Notes under the pieces: model-generated | What the model was told of the DNA's origin: nothing | The model's input: the letters and a program-made list of their open reading frames with translations, nothing else | Database searches by the model: none | Source: Latrodectus hesperus | Taxonomy: Eukaryota; Arthropoda; Arachnida; Araneae; Theridiidae | DNA: 64,000 nt | Direction: 5' to 3' | NCBI GenBank assembly: GCA_037975125.1 | Contig: JAJQOW010000022.1 | Span: forward strand, 1-64,000 | Position numbers and translations under genes: made by a program | Shown: positions 46,300 to 56,518 of the stretch, one piece after another | Layout: every line of letters begins with the position of its first letter | Position numbering within the stretch: the first letter of the stretch is position 1

Positions 46300-46770
46300 T
46301 CACCAAAAATTGTTCCACTTTACCGCCAACTTCGAATAGCATAAAGAAATCTACTTCAGTTATCAGTAAATGTAAAAGTGATACAAAAGTTAGTTAAAAA
46401 ACCAAAATCACGAGAAAAAGTATTAAAAGAACAATTGATATATATCCTCATGTGAAACAGATATGGAAATGAATTCCGGCTCTACATCTTAGACCGTTTC
46501 AAAATGTAGAAAAGACGAGCACAAAAAACAGTCAAATAAAACCTGCTTTGTGTGTTATATAACATTTATCCGTCTCATCTTTCTGGCTTTCAGGAATTTA
46601 TTGTAGTGCCTTTATTCTTCTGTGTGAGTTATTCATCTCAACATTCTCAAACAGTTCTTATCCAATGAATTACTCAAGCACTTAACTTTATCAAACATTA
46701 TTTTGCTTTCAGCGCAGCTTATCCCACTTGATCTTGCGCCAGTAAAATCAAAATCAAATAAAAAGTAATA
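46300..46770 (+). pseudogene. end of LINE ORF1 joined to LINE 3' UTR
   Basis: Patches such as gatatggaaatgaattccgg, then tgtagaaaagacgagcacaaa, correspond to the basic C-terminus of ORF1 (SDMDTD... and KNRSRHRKK in the intact copy). The sequence then passes to an untranslated region and the ttgcgccagtaaaatcaaaa end, with no ORF2 in between. A TAA-rich simple tail (aaataaaaagtaataataaa) follows. Confidence 0.6.
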
Positions 46771-46859
46771 ATAAAAATTGAAAGAAAATTTTTAATGCAA
46801 GCAAGGCAATAGTTTTAAGATTCAAAAGAAATTGTTTACAAATATTGCAGTTATTAATT

Positions 46860-47310
46860 GAATTCTACTAACTAATGAAATTTTTAAAAATTTAAATCGT
46901 CCTTGCTGATTTAAACTAACCATAAAGTGAATACTTTGTCATATCTTTTTCATTTTGCTTTTTTTCTGCTGCTCTGTTGTCCATGGCTTGAATAAATCGA
47001 AAACGGCTACTCGAGCCGATGTTTTGCTCCTTATGTAAGAAATAATTTTATTAACAAAATGAGCTTCGACACTATTCTCAGACATTCGATGGTGAATTTC
47101 GCCTTGTTTGCTGCCGTTCGAAGAATGTGACTTGAAGGCAGGCAGCAAATTCGTCAACAAGTCGGATTTACAACGCCGTCTCAATACAATGTGACGCGGA
47201 TGATTTGTTATCTGACGTCGTGGATATTTTAAACCAATGAGAAGGGTGATATAAAGTTGCGTAATCAGAATCTCAACTGTAATGAAAGAAGCAATCACTT
47301 TATAGTTAAA
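46860..47310 (-). repeat. dispersed ORF-containing repeat, copy 2
   Basis: The minus strand matches the copy at 21815-22350 across the coding part and about 90 bp after the stop. On the minus strand the homologous part starts right after ttctttcattacag, a good 3' splice acceptor, so this may be the last exon of a gene or gene-like element. It lacks terminal repeats and target duplication. Confidence 0.7.
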
Positions 47311-47346
47311 TATAAATATAATTTTATTTGCCTTTATTGAATTCAA
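46939..47346 (-). CDS. unknown protein fragment conserved between two dispersed copies
   Basis: The open frame is 135 codons. If the acceptor at about 47285 is used, the relevant part is roughly 115 residues, beginning VEILITQLY and ending QQKKSKMKKI. It is basic in the middle (HPRHIVLRRRCKSDL), with KSHSSNGSKQGEIHHRMSE and a C-terminal VFDLFKPWTTEQQ. The other copy at 22 kb keeps RHIVLRRR, KSHSS, SKQGE and EAHFVN with mostly conservative differences, which suggests past coding constraint. I do not recognise the family. It may be an exon of a duplicated host gene or of an unclassified transposon. Confidence 0.5.
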   Translation of the reverse strand: MNSIKANKIIFIFNYKVIASFITVEILITQLYITLLIGLKYPRRQITNHPRHIVLRRRCKSDLLTNLLPAFKSHSSNGSKQGEIHHRMSENSVEAHFVNKIISYIRSKTSARVAVFDLFKPWTTEQQKKSKMKKI

Positions 47347-47349
47347 TCA

Positions 47350-48145
47350 ATCATTTATCAATAATCCCAATTATAAATTCCTTTACTTATATTAATGTTA
47401 TATTGTTTGCATTACTGTATTTTAATTTAAAATTTTCTACCATACATTTAATACCTATGTTCAAAATTGTAACCCAATAATATATTTATGAATGGGAAAA
47501 ATCGCATTAATTTTCTTTTATTTTCATGCTTTCTTCTGATCCTGTGTCACCTGCTACAAGCTATTGTGAAATATGTGAAAGGAAATTACTAATGAGAAAC
47601 AGGTTAGAATTTTCACGTATTTATTTTGCATAAACCGTTCACATTATTCTAGAAATAGTAATAAATCTATACTTTTAATATTATATACCAAACTCGTTAT
47701 ATATAATACATTTTGATTGAATTACGAAAAATTCATTTGTATTTGAACAGAATATGTATTTAATTTAATGAAATTTTATTTTAATTTCGTAAATTTTTAA
47801 ATTATTTTGAGAATAGGTTCTGTCTACTAACAATCAAAAGAGGAATTTAAATATTTTTGGAAGTTAAAAAATAGATTATCTAAGAAGTGCAAAAGTTTCT
47901 GTAAATGACTGGTTATTTTTAAAATTGTTATTGGCATACTTTTACATATCCAATTTTTAAAAATGGAAGAAACTAATTTTTATTGTTAAATATCAAGTTA
48001 ACGATAAAACTAGTTTGTTTATTTAGTAAAAATAAAACTCATTTAGATTGATATTGATCAATTTTGTAAATGAAAAAACAATGGGTGATTACGCATGAAA
48101 TAACTGATGGACTCGTAGTGTGGTCCTTTTATTATTTACATTATC
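47350..48145. other. AT-rich spacer
   Basis: Nothing recognised. Confidence 0.4.
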
Positions 48146-48257
48146 TTAACCCTTTGGATGCACATTTATTCGAATAATATTTTGCATGTGGAGCACATTT
48201 AATTTTTTGTGGTCGAGTAATTTGTAAGAACAGCATATTTTATGCAATTATTAGAAT

Positions 48258-48770
48258 TTATTGGCTCCCGCCTTTTTTTTTTTTTCCAAAACCTTTTTCT
48301 ATCACTTGTCTGGCATATCTATTTGTCTGTTCCACTATGATATTCCAAAAATTTTCATTTAGGACTTCATTCAAAACATCCAAAGGTTTAGGATGAGCAC
48401 CTAGCCTTCGCAGACACAAAGGATTTATTCCAGGCACTTCACGAAACCGTTTTACAGCCGAGCTGGCAGCCAAATGGTTAGCGCTCTTGCCTTCGGTTCA
48501 ACAGTTCGTGGGTTCGAATCCCACCTTGGGCATGGATGTTTGTAGTGGTTCGGAATCCACTTTAAACCGTAGGTCCCGGTCTAATTAGCCCTCGTGTGCA
48601 AAAAATGACCGTTGAGCGACAAACAAACCAAACCGTTTTACATTAGGTACATTGTCTTTTTCTTCCCAAATCCATTGATCAAATTTCTCAGGAGAAGATT
48701 CACTATCACTGTTTGATAAGTATCTTTTACGTCTTTTGCATCTTGATTTTATCTCACTATCATCACCACT
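48258..48770 (-). pseudogene. piggyBac transposase N-terminal fragment
   Basis: On the minus strand, an acidic Ser/Asp-rich leader (SDSESSPEKFDQWIWEE) is cut by the SINE-A. It continues [10 protein letters not shown], then [19 protein letters not shown], the conserved entry to the piggyBac catalytic domain (FF...W..IV..TNRYA). The frame ends in a Lys-rich A-run and stop. None of the catalytic Asp residues is present. Confidence 0.85.
48457..48629 (+). mobile_element. SINE-A inside the piggyBac derivative
   Basis: Near-consensus, with the 13-bp duplication aaaccgttttaca (48444-48456 and 48630-48642). It is younger than the piggyBac insertion. Confidence 0.93.
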
Positions 48771-48828
48771 ATCATTGTTACTTTGAAATAAACAAGAATG
48801 AACATGCTAAATATTGTCTCATTTTCAA

Positions 48829-48890
48829 CGACGTATCAGAACGTCATGTGCGACTTTGGTCAAATTAATGCATGACGTTCTGATACGTCG
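48829..48890. repeat. 20-bp subterminal inverted repeat of the piggyBac element
   Basis: cgacgtatcagaacgtcatg (48829-48848) and its exact complement (48871-48890) are separated by 22 bp. The position next to the TTAA end fits a transposase-binding subterminal repeat. Confidence 0.9.
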
Positions 48891-48919
48891 AATGCGGTCA
48901 AAGTGTTAAAGGTAAATTG

Positions 48920-49375
48920 ATAGGATTACGTAATATAACGGTTAGCTTTATATCCCAATGTTATTGTAGAACATTTGTCCATGCGCAATAGTGTCTTTTC
49001 CGTCATATTTTCTTACAAAGTGAACCCTATTCATGTATCTCGGGAATTGTTCAATTTTAGAGCCTTTATGGATTTTTGAACCAGTTGAGGCAAAAAACAG
49101 ACATGCTGAAAGCTCTAGTCTAGGAATTGTCATGTTTTTGATAGGATCGACACGAGCTTCACTACACTGGAGACGGCTGCAAACAGAGCCATTCTTGTTG
49201 AAACTTTGGAGATAAATCATTGCCCCGTAACCTGACCGAGAAGAGTCTGCAAAGCCATACGTGATTTACGTCATGTCTTCAGATAAAATGTACTTCAGAA
49301 TCTTTGGAGGCTATTAGGTAAAGAAACAATGAAAACTTATACGCTATTCTTCTGCAACTGGGGAAGCTGTAATAG

Positions 49376-49418
<43 letters not shown>

Positions 49419-50250
49419 ATGACAGCGCATGTGGGCCAAGGCCTACAGTGCCCATAACTGCTTTAATGACTGAGGGCTCTGGGGTGCGAAGCATATGTCC
49501 CAGTTAGGTGGTCAGCCCAATGTAAGACCCCCAGTAATAGATTCTACCATTCAAACTTTAATAGCTATAACTGTAGAAGATATATTTTTGCCCAGAAAAT
49601 AACTGGTCCAATCAGTCCTAATGCATCATAAATTGGAGCTATTTGTAAAAGAACAGATCCATTTGTTCAAATCGTCTTTGGTTCAATAATTACTTGGTAA
49701 CTAAATGTGTCACTTGAGCTCACTATTGCATTCCAAGAATTTATATATATTATTTTCCACTGTTGGAGAGACTCAAATACGTACACTTTTGTGGTTCCAA
49801 TATGTAGTGCAGGATGGGGTTTGTGTTCAGCATTTATGCAAGGACATCCCCCGCATAATAACGAATGAGAAAGTTCCTCTTGAAGTTTCTTGGCTTGCTA
49901 TGAATTAGAAGCACTAGTAAGTACATCATCCATATAGAAATCCGGTATAGTAGAATCAGTTATTGGAAATTTTTGTTCCTCATCAATAGCTAACTATTTT
50001 AGAGTTCTTGTTGCAAGCTACGGCGCACAGGCAGTTCCACAAATCGCTGTTTTTAAATCATAAAATCTGATCGAGATCATTATTTTTCCAAATGATTTTT
50101 TGCCATCTCGTTTGGGGTGTATGAATTTCAATCTGACCAAACATTTTTGAATATCTGTTGATTGGACAAATGCAGAGCGTCGGTGTTTGGAGTGCTGTCA
50201 CTCACAAAACTTGATTGATAAATAGAAGAAAGTATTATAATCTGACAAAT
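48920..50250 (-). pseudogene. BEL/Pao retrotransposon pol relic
   Basis: Minus-strand frames show parts of a BEL/Pao polymerase: a TAPYLATRTL-like segment, the RT active site DFYMDDVLTSAS (catalytic box near 49924-49940), LLQIAPIYDALGLIGPV after it, and VDPIKNMTIPRLELSACL (near 49185-49100), the Pao-specific IPRLEL box. Frames shift many times and stops are frequent. A 153-bp insertion splits it at 49381-49533. LTRs were not defined. Confidence 0.85.
49381..49533 (-). mobile_element. small retroposon fragment with homopolymer end, inside BEL relic
   Basis: Flanked by the 12-bp duplication gtaatagattct (49369-49380 and 49534-49545). The plus strand shows a run of about 34 A immediately after the left duplication, then 119 bp of GC-rich sequence. 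On the minus strand this reads as unique sequence ending in poly(T), the reverse of the usual poly(A) tail. If the insert is on the plus strand the A-run is at its 5' end, which is equally odd. Confidence 0.75.
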
Positions 50251-50259
50251 CATTTTTTT

Positions 50260-50770
50260 CACACATTTCCCCTATTACTGGACACCTGCGCAAATGTATA
50301 ATGATGATTGTCTCCTTCCAACTGTCAAGTATGGAGGTTGTTCTATATCAGTAGCCATGTGTGCTTGTCTGCTGAACCAATCGTAATCCTGAAAGGAAGG
50401 ATCACTGGAGAAAAAATATAGCGAAATTTTAGATGACCAGGTCCATCTTATGCAAATTTTGTTTCCAGGATGGTGCTCCTGCCAATGTAGTGGAGCTTCT
50501 CCAGTCATGGTTTGATGAACAAGAGGATGAATTTATTATCCACCTTGATAAGCTTAGTGATCCGAGCTCAATATAATTGAACCGTTATGGTCGTCCGTTT
50601 TAGAGCGTTCAATACGGAATCTATATTCTACACCGGGATTATTCCGATAATATCCTCATGGAGAATGTCACGTTACTCCGCACAACATTATTCAGCACTT
50701 GTATGAATCGATTACTAGGCGAATCAAAGATACTACTTGCTAAAGACAATCCTACACTTTGTTTATAAAG
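50260..50770 (+). pseudogene. Tc1-like transposase fragment
   Basis: Plus-strand frames contain LLPTVKYGGCSISV (corresponding to the conserved VKYGGGSVMVWG box), a GRITGEKY-like region, then QDGAPANVVELLQSWFDEQ, the family's second Asp motif (QDxAPxH...). The third Asp or Glu region is lost. Shifts occur between the motifs. No inverted repeats were found. Confidence 0.7.
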
Positions 50771-51416
50771 GGTTCTATATAAATCAAAGGCACTCCACTA
50801 GTATATGAGATATTATAGAACAATATAATGATCTCTTGAATTATTTATAGTTTTGAATATAACTATAAGTGTGTTCACAAAATGCTTCATTAAAAATGTT
50901 AACATAATAAATTAATAGGTTTAAACGTAATCAATTTCTATTCATACGTAAAGGTAATATGATAATCATTTTTCAGCAAGATATTCATCGTGTCAATATA
51001 TCTTTATCTAAGAAGGATCTTTTTAAAGGAGATAATGTGACGGATGTAATCATTACTTTCTAAATGTCAATTGGTTGGTAGATGCGCCTTTTTCGTTATT
51101 GGAAGATGGTGAATTTGGCTGAGGCATGTAAAATATGTTCATTATCACGATATTCTCCAAGTGAAATATCTTTGATTGTGGGTTACGTCTGTCGGATTCC
51201 TGCTTAGTCTTTGTTTCTAAGTTACATAGACTTACTCACTATCGGGGTCTCGAAGGCCATTGGATGTCCCATTAGGTAAAGTTACCCTCACTTCCACTCC
51301 CTTGTTATGCTGAAAAAAAGGAAAAATATGGGATTAAATTTTAAAATTTCCTATATGTTGCATAAATGTGATTTAAACTATTTTTTAACATTTTTTTCAA
51401 AAGAATACATTTGAAG
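50771..51416. other. unassigned DNA, possible retrotransposon LTR piece
   Basis: From about 51037 (tgtgacggatgtaatcatta) the sequence has LTR-like composition, and a GC-richer patch lies at 51180-51310. I cannot show a matching second LTR or primer-binding site, so this is a guess. Confidence 0.2.
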
Positions 51417-51418
51417 TA

Positions 51419-52178
51419 CAGGTAACCCTCCTATAACACGGTAGTTAGGTTCCTAGAAAATGACGTGTTGTGTGAAATCGTGTTGTATGAGACCCAGAAC
51501 TGGTACAAAAAGGGGGTTACGTTCCAAAAACTTATTAAAAACAAATATTTTTTTAATTCGACATAAACAACTTAATTTTTATTAAATAATAAATGTATAT
51601 CCAACACAAAGTAAGAAAAAAATATTTTAATCTAACGCAACCCTAATTTAATGAATTTATTCGTCGTCACTGCTCAGTACAATCAACCGAGAACGTTTTT
51701 TGGGTGGAACGATATCGCCTTCACTTTCAGAACTTTTTTCTCTATTTAAAGTTTTTGTATGTTTTCTCCTCTTAAAAAATCTATAATAGAACTTTTCTGA
51801 CTAGTTCTTACTAGGTCATTGTAAATTTCGCGATATGGAGTTAAACAGTTTTGCAGCTCCCTTTTGAATTTTCGACTTTAAATAGAGAAAAACTTTCCGT
51901 GGAAGGGTCTATTTTCAAGAAAGATGACTCGAGATTAAGCATAAGCCTTCTTGTAATTCTTTTAATGTTAAATTCTTAACTGCACAATCTTCATCAGAGC
52001 TAGCGTCCTCAAAATCTATTTGATTTGCATCCAGGGATGCCGCCGACCGATAACAAGCTCTAACATTGGAACAAAACCATGTTATAGGATGACGTGTTGT
52101 AGGAATTTTCCCGCAAATTACGAATCGTGTTATAGCGAAACCGTGTTATAAGATACCGTGTTATAGGGGCGTTACCTG
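51419..52178 (-). mobile_element. pogo/Tigger-like DNA transposon, shortened
   Basis: The ends are caggtaaccctcctataaca (left) and a right end finishing ataggggcgttacctg, inverted repeats flanked by TA (51417-51418, 52179-52180). The gtgttata motif repeats inside both arms. Length is 760 bp. A minus-strand relic of a transposase C-terminus lies inside (about 52030-51630). Confidence 0.9.
51630..52030 (-). pseudogene. pogo/Tigger transposase C-terminal remnant
   Basis: Minus-strand frames show an acidic EDEEID-like stretch (IDFEDASSDEDC), then NLTLKELQEGLCLI, and later SESEGDIVPPKKRSRLIVLSS DDE. This layout of acidic and basic tail segments is usual for Tigger-type proteins in animals. The DDE catalytic domain itself is absent. 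Assignment rests mainly on the terminal repeats. Confidence 0.55.
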
Positions 52179-52639
52179 TATACGAAAACTAAAACTATAT
52201 CTACGGTTACAAATCTGAATGTCATTCAAATACCAAATAAAATTCCCTTATCTTAGTACATAGCAATTAAGTTCTTAATAATTCATGAATTAAATTCATG
52301 ATAACGACTCTAATTATAATGAAAGACTATAATTTATAACGAAAGAAATGTTAAAAAACAAATCGAAATTGGCGTAGAATACTTGAAAATTCTCTTCAGT
52401 TGCTAAATTACAAATGAATAAAAAGTCTCCATTTATTTATGTTAAATAGCCGCTATTATTATTGGTGATGTGGGAAAAATGTAAACAAATGCGGTGCATT
52501 TGTAAAACTAGTACGTTTCAAACATTGCGCGTGAAAATATCTTTGTATAAATGAAGTCTTGAATCTTAACGATTATACGGGCGTATGACAATTTTAAAAC
52601 TAGAAAAAGAACCAAATGCGTCTATTCTAGAAACGAAAA

Positions 52640-52910
52640 GATTTCCTGAAAGATGTTTCTTATCCTCACTGTCTGACGGAGTCAGACAAGATCCACGAGC
52701 CTGTTGACTGTAAGGAAGTCGAAAACTAGGAGAGGATTGCTAAAGAGATCCTCCTTAGGGACACCCATGCAATCCAAAAGGTGCTCAGGAGAGGCCTGAT
52801 GACTTTGGCACTTGGTGCAGGTGACGAAGGTTTTTCTGCCCTCATTGTATTGAGGCACTTGATGTGACCACTAGCTGAAAGATGTTAAATTGTATAAATG
52901 ATACCTGAGC
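52640..52910 (-). mobile_element. LINE ORF2 3'-terminal fragment
   Basis: The minus strand reads an interrupted C-terminal zinc tail: a CTKCQSHQAS-like segment followed by HLLDCMGVP-like residues. This resembles the TCPKCDNAPFCPQHIL tail of the LINE at 27.5 kb. The patch is GC-richer than its surroundings. Boundaries are approximate. Confidence 0.55.
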
Positions 52911-53399
52911 GTAAACATCCTTCCAAGTGTTCAAAATTGGTGTTATTTATGGCTTAAATCAATCACAAAAAATGTAATCAAAGTTTCGGTATGAAACAGC
53001 TTTTAATTTACTTAGTCCACAGAATAAATATCAGTTGTCGATGGATGAGTTCCTTGCAGACCCCCCTTCTTTTTCTTGATTTTTTGAGAGTGCACGGGCT
53101 CGTGCATCTGGTGTAGCTCCGCTCTTCTGGATGGGATTTGTAACAACACAACATAAATATCAGTAGTTCTTTTCTATGCAACAGTTCTCAACTCTACCCC
53201 GAAACCATACCCGGTTAACCAACATTGTGAGAATTCTATTTATATGTGTATATAGAAGAATACGCGTTTCATTAATATGTATTAACTGTAATAAAAAGGG
53301 AAATGTATTTACAAGTAATACAATTATGAATTTTCAATGTATGAATCTATATTTGTAATTATATGTAAGGTACAGAAGTAAGTTCTGGCCGCTTTTAAT

Positions 53400-53860
53400 G
53401 ACCCCAAAAAACATAACCTAACGAAAGTTATCTTAAAGTTAGTCCTCGAAGTAATCGTAATAGGCATCCAGCAGCACCTTCTGCCCACGTGTCTCCAGCT
53501 GTGCAATCCCCTTGCAGCAAAGTAAGGAGTATGGCACAAAGTTTTCCAACCAAATTGCTGTATGGTATTGATGGCCACACGCCTCTGTTATCGAACAAAA
53601 GGACTCCATTTCGATTAACCGGTAATGCCCACTTTTGCAATGGGACCACGTGACGTCCAGTCCATCAGACACCAGCTTCATCACAGGAAGATAAACCTCC
53701 TGACCTGAAGTTGTGTAACCAGTACCTTGCCGTTTGTTCATCCATAGGGCTATCATTGAACGGTTGACATATTCGGCGACTTGATGCAGCAGCTGATAAG
53801 CCCACTTTGAAGTCTTTAAGCAAGCAACACCGAACGAGCTCCTTCGACACGTCCATTTCT
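53400..53860 (-). pseudogene. mariner transposase, internally deleted
   Basis: The N-terminal helix-turn-helix region is well preserved (CLLKDFKVGLSAAASSRRIC and ARYWLHNFRSGGLSSCDE, 53856-53665), typical of mariner transposases. Beyond it the reading frames match the family only weakly, with an end resembling the GxYFxD C-terminus (YYDYFED, ending at 53439). All catalytic motifs are missing. The larger 166-codon frame at 53439-53939 overlaps in another frame and seems fortuitous at its start. Confidence 0.6.
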
Positions 53861-54061
53861 CTTCCTTACCATACGAGTTATGATTGATGAATGTGCTCAC
53901 TGAACTTGTTGTAATAACGACTGATATTCCTATTCTCAACTGACCGGTGTCTCTTCATACCCTAATTAGCGTACTTATTCTTACTTCATTCAGTGGCAAC
54001 GCAAAAAACGTTAAGAACCTTCTTCTTTACCTTATAATAGCAATAGTGAATGATTTGCTCT

Positions 54062-54235
54062 AATTTGAAACGACATCCGGATAGTTAGTGATCTAGCCTT
54101 CGATTCAACAGATTATGGGTCCGATTCCCACTTCCTGCTTGTTTTTTCCCTGACTTGTGATCCTCTTTAACTGTAAGTCCCGTTCTGTAACTAACCTTTA
54201 TGTGCAAAATATATTCTTAGCTAGAGAAACAATCT
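54062..54235 (+). mobile_element. SINE-A, old diverged copy
   Basis: Family order remains: ccggatagttagtgatctag, ccttcgattcaacag, a damaged B box (gggtccgattcccac), gtaagtcccgttctgtaact and tgtgcaaaatata. There is no target duplication. Confidence 0.65.
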
Positions 54236-55820
54236 AATTCTTTTACTTTAAATAATAATATAGGGAGAAAAAGTAATGTTTTTGAAGTAAAATTCTGGAT
54301 AAATAAAATTAGGTATTTCCGAATGTGCATGTTGAATTATGAAGTAATTACATTGTTTCAAGTAATTTCTATTACGTTTTATTAATTTTTAATGAATCCG
54401 AAAGCAATTAGTATACGTACATTGAAAATGCGTTACATACAGAATATATTTTACTTCAAAATTATCACCAAACCTGTCTTAATTTCAAATGTTTACTTAG
54501 CATCCTAAATTAATTCCAAGATAACATGATTATGTAAATGTAAGAAATATATAAATAAAATGATACGAAAAGTTTCATTTACACCATTCTTTAAGTTTTC
54601 GTATTTAGTGATATGTCATCACAATTACACATTTTTGTTAAAAAAAATAATTGCATATCTTTATTTTCTAGCACTAGATAGAAATAATCTAATGTTGAAA
54701 ATAAGCTATAAATAATTATAAAAATGCTAAAAGCGATCATACTTTAATTTTTGAAATTTGCATAAAAAGTAAACTCTTTGTCTTCATGTAACCTCATTTC
54801 TTCTACAATACATCTCGTATATGTAATAAAATTCGTATTTGCAAAATCAGATGAAATAAACGTTTCAAGGTCAGTACTATTATTATAAAGTTGTGTAAAT
54901 ATTTTTATTTAATTAAAAGAAATTTTCTCACTAAACACAGTGCGTTGTTTTTGTGTAGTAGTAAACAAACATGCGAATACATAAAGGATAGAAATAAAAA
55001 TGCAAATAAAAATTTCGAAACTTATGATAATACATTTGACTAGTTTTTAGCGTAGTCATTTTCGATTCTACAGAGAAAAATGTGTATTTTTAATTATTAA
55101 ATCTTGATTTTGTGTGCGTCAATTATATACACACAGAATCTGATAATATCCCTGCGTTTTAATTATTCAATATTTCTTTAAATTAGTGTATGGAATTAAT
55201 AGTACATATCGTACGTGAAATTTTGTTTTGTAGCTTCTTTTTTTTCAAGATTTTTCATATTTTGATCTGATAATTATTTTTAGTTTAATTCATTTTAATA
55301 AATAATTGTATTTCTCTTCGGTTTAACTAAACTTATTTTTTAAAGCTTTGAAAATATGAAAAAAAATATTTCTTGAAACTTTTCAATTAAATGTATTAAC
55401 ACCTTCTATTATATAATTGCTATTGAAGTGATGCTATTTTTGAAGGTTACCTCAGTCTTTTAGCTGATTTTCCTGTAAGGTGCGTCCTTATTTCCATTTA
55501 AGTTGATTGGATTAAGTTGCAGTTTTAAGTTCTTAATAAGAACAGAAGTAGGAACTTAATAAGTTCCTTTAATCTTCACTATAAGCCGTTATTTGTCTTC
55601 CGATATTAGTTCATAGGGAAACTCCTTTAAAGGTGTGAAGTTATAATCTTGTTTATTCCACCTTCATATTTTTCAATTTAGCTTCACATACAAATGATTT
55701 TTATGATAATACTTGAAAAAAATAGGATGATACTATTCTTAAAGCGGGGAAAAGAATCTTCTCCCTTAAAACAATTCGCTATTCGTATTTTACGTGTATA
55801 TTTGTCTGTTATCTATCCTT
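54236..55820. other. AT-rich non-coding DNA
   Basis: About 1.6 kb without recognisable genes or repeats. Confidence 0.5.
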
Positions 55821-55825
55821 CCTCT

Positions 55826-55996
55826 ATAAGCCGAGTGATTAGTGCTCTTGCCTTCGGTTCAGCAGTTTGTGAGTTCGAATCTCACCTTAGTGTTGGATGC
55901 GTGTTGTTCGGAATTCATATTAAATCGTAGGTCCCGTTCTAATTGGCCCTTATGAGCTAAAAATGGCCGTTAAGCGACAAACAAACCTAACCAAAC
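55826..55996 (+). mobile_element. SINE-A, moderately diverged
   Basis: Starts inside the head (taagccgagtgattagtgct), with B box ggttcgaatc changed to agttcgaatctc and tail gttaagcgacaaacaaacc. About the first ten bases of the head are missing. No clear target duplication. Confidence 0.8.
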
Positions 55997-56062
55997 TGAA
56001 CCTACAAAGCGGAAATAAGCAAAATCAATAGCTCTAAATTTATTACGTAAAATCTCATTTAT

Positions 56063-56230
56063 TTACCACTTTTCATGCTTCTTTCAATGAAAATTTAAAT
56101 CTAATTTATAAGCCAGTAAAATGCTTTTTAATTAGAAATTAAGTGTTTTCTAATTAAAAATGATTTTACTTGCTTATAAATTAGATTTAAATTTTTCATG
56201 AAAGAAGCATCATACAATGGAAGGTGGTAA
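56063..56230. mobile_element. fold-back (snap-back) element
   Basis: Two arms of about 62 bp (56076-56137 and 56148-56209) are near-perfect complements around a 10-base loop. A weaker extension (ttaccac.. and its complement) reaches 56063 and 56230. The whole can form one long hairpin, as seen in fold-back MITEs. No open frame. The superfamily cannot be told from the sequence. Confidence 0.85.
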
Positions 56231-56394
56231 AATATTTATGGCTATGGCAGGCTTATGCAACCATATTTCTATAGATTTCTATTTTAAGGATCGCAAATTT
56301 TGTCGACAACTTTTTCATAAAGTTTATAACATTAAAGAACTTCTTATTAATATTAAATTTATAATGCCCATTGAAAACTAATATCGTTACCTAA

Positions 56395-56455
56395 TTATAT
56401 TTTCTAGTACTGAGTTGTATTTTCTAGTACCTAATTATATTTTCTAGTACTATAA
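56395..56455. repeat. short tandem repeat of tattttctagtac, three copies
   Basis: Three copies of the 13-bp motif are separated by ctaatta- or tgagttg-type spacers, a roughly 23-bp period. Probably slippage-generated. Confidence 0.8.
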
Positions 56456-56518
56456 GGGGCAAACCAAAAAGTCTTAGTTTTACTATTACAACAACTTATT
56501 CTTGATAGTTACGGCATA

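Larger units (their letters stand above)
43190..46770 (+). mobile_element. second I-like LINE, degenerate and ORF2-deleted, carrying nested insertions
   Basis: The start (cctcatgggggctaacctt) matches the 5' unit of the intact LINE at 15172. A homologous leader runs to about 43940, ORF1 zinc-knuckle remnants lie at about 44390-44700, the ORF1 end at about 46300-46530, and the conserved 3' end ttgcgccag at about 46733. Apart from the nested MITE, mariner and SINE-A, only ORF1-related sequence and a 3' UTR remain. Virtually all of ORF2 is missing. No target duplication was identified. Confidence 0.8.
48150..48905 (-). mobile_element. piggyBac deletion derivative
   Basis: TTAA tetranucleotides flank both ends (48146-48149 and 48906-48909), the strict piggyBac target. 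The left end begins ccctttggatgcac and the right end's complement begins cactttgaccgcat. A subterminal inverted repeat of 20 bp lies near the right end. Without the nested SINE-A and its duplication it is about 570 bp. It contains only the N-terminal part of a transposase on the minus strand, so it is non-autonomous. Confidence 0.88.

Noticed and set aside
53439..53939. 166-codon protein (minus) as a separate gene
   Set aside because: The better-supported frame in the same region is the mariner N-terminus (53665-53856), and this longer frame overlaps it out of phase. Only its C-terminal end might belong to the same transposon.
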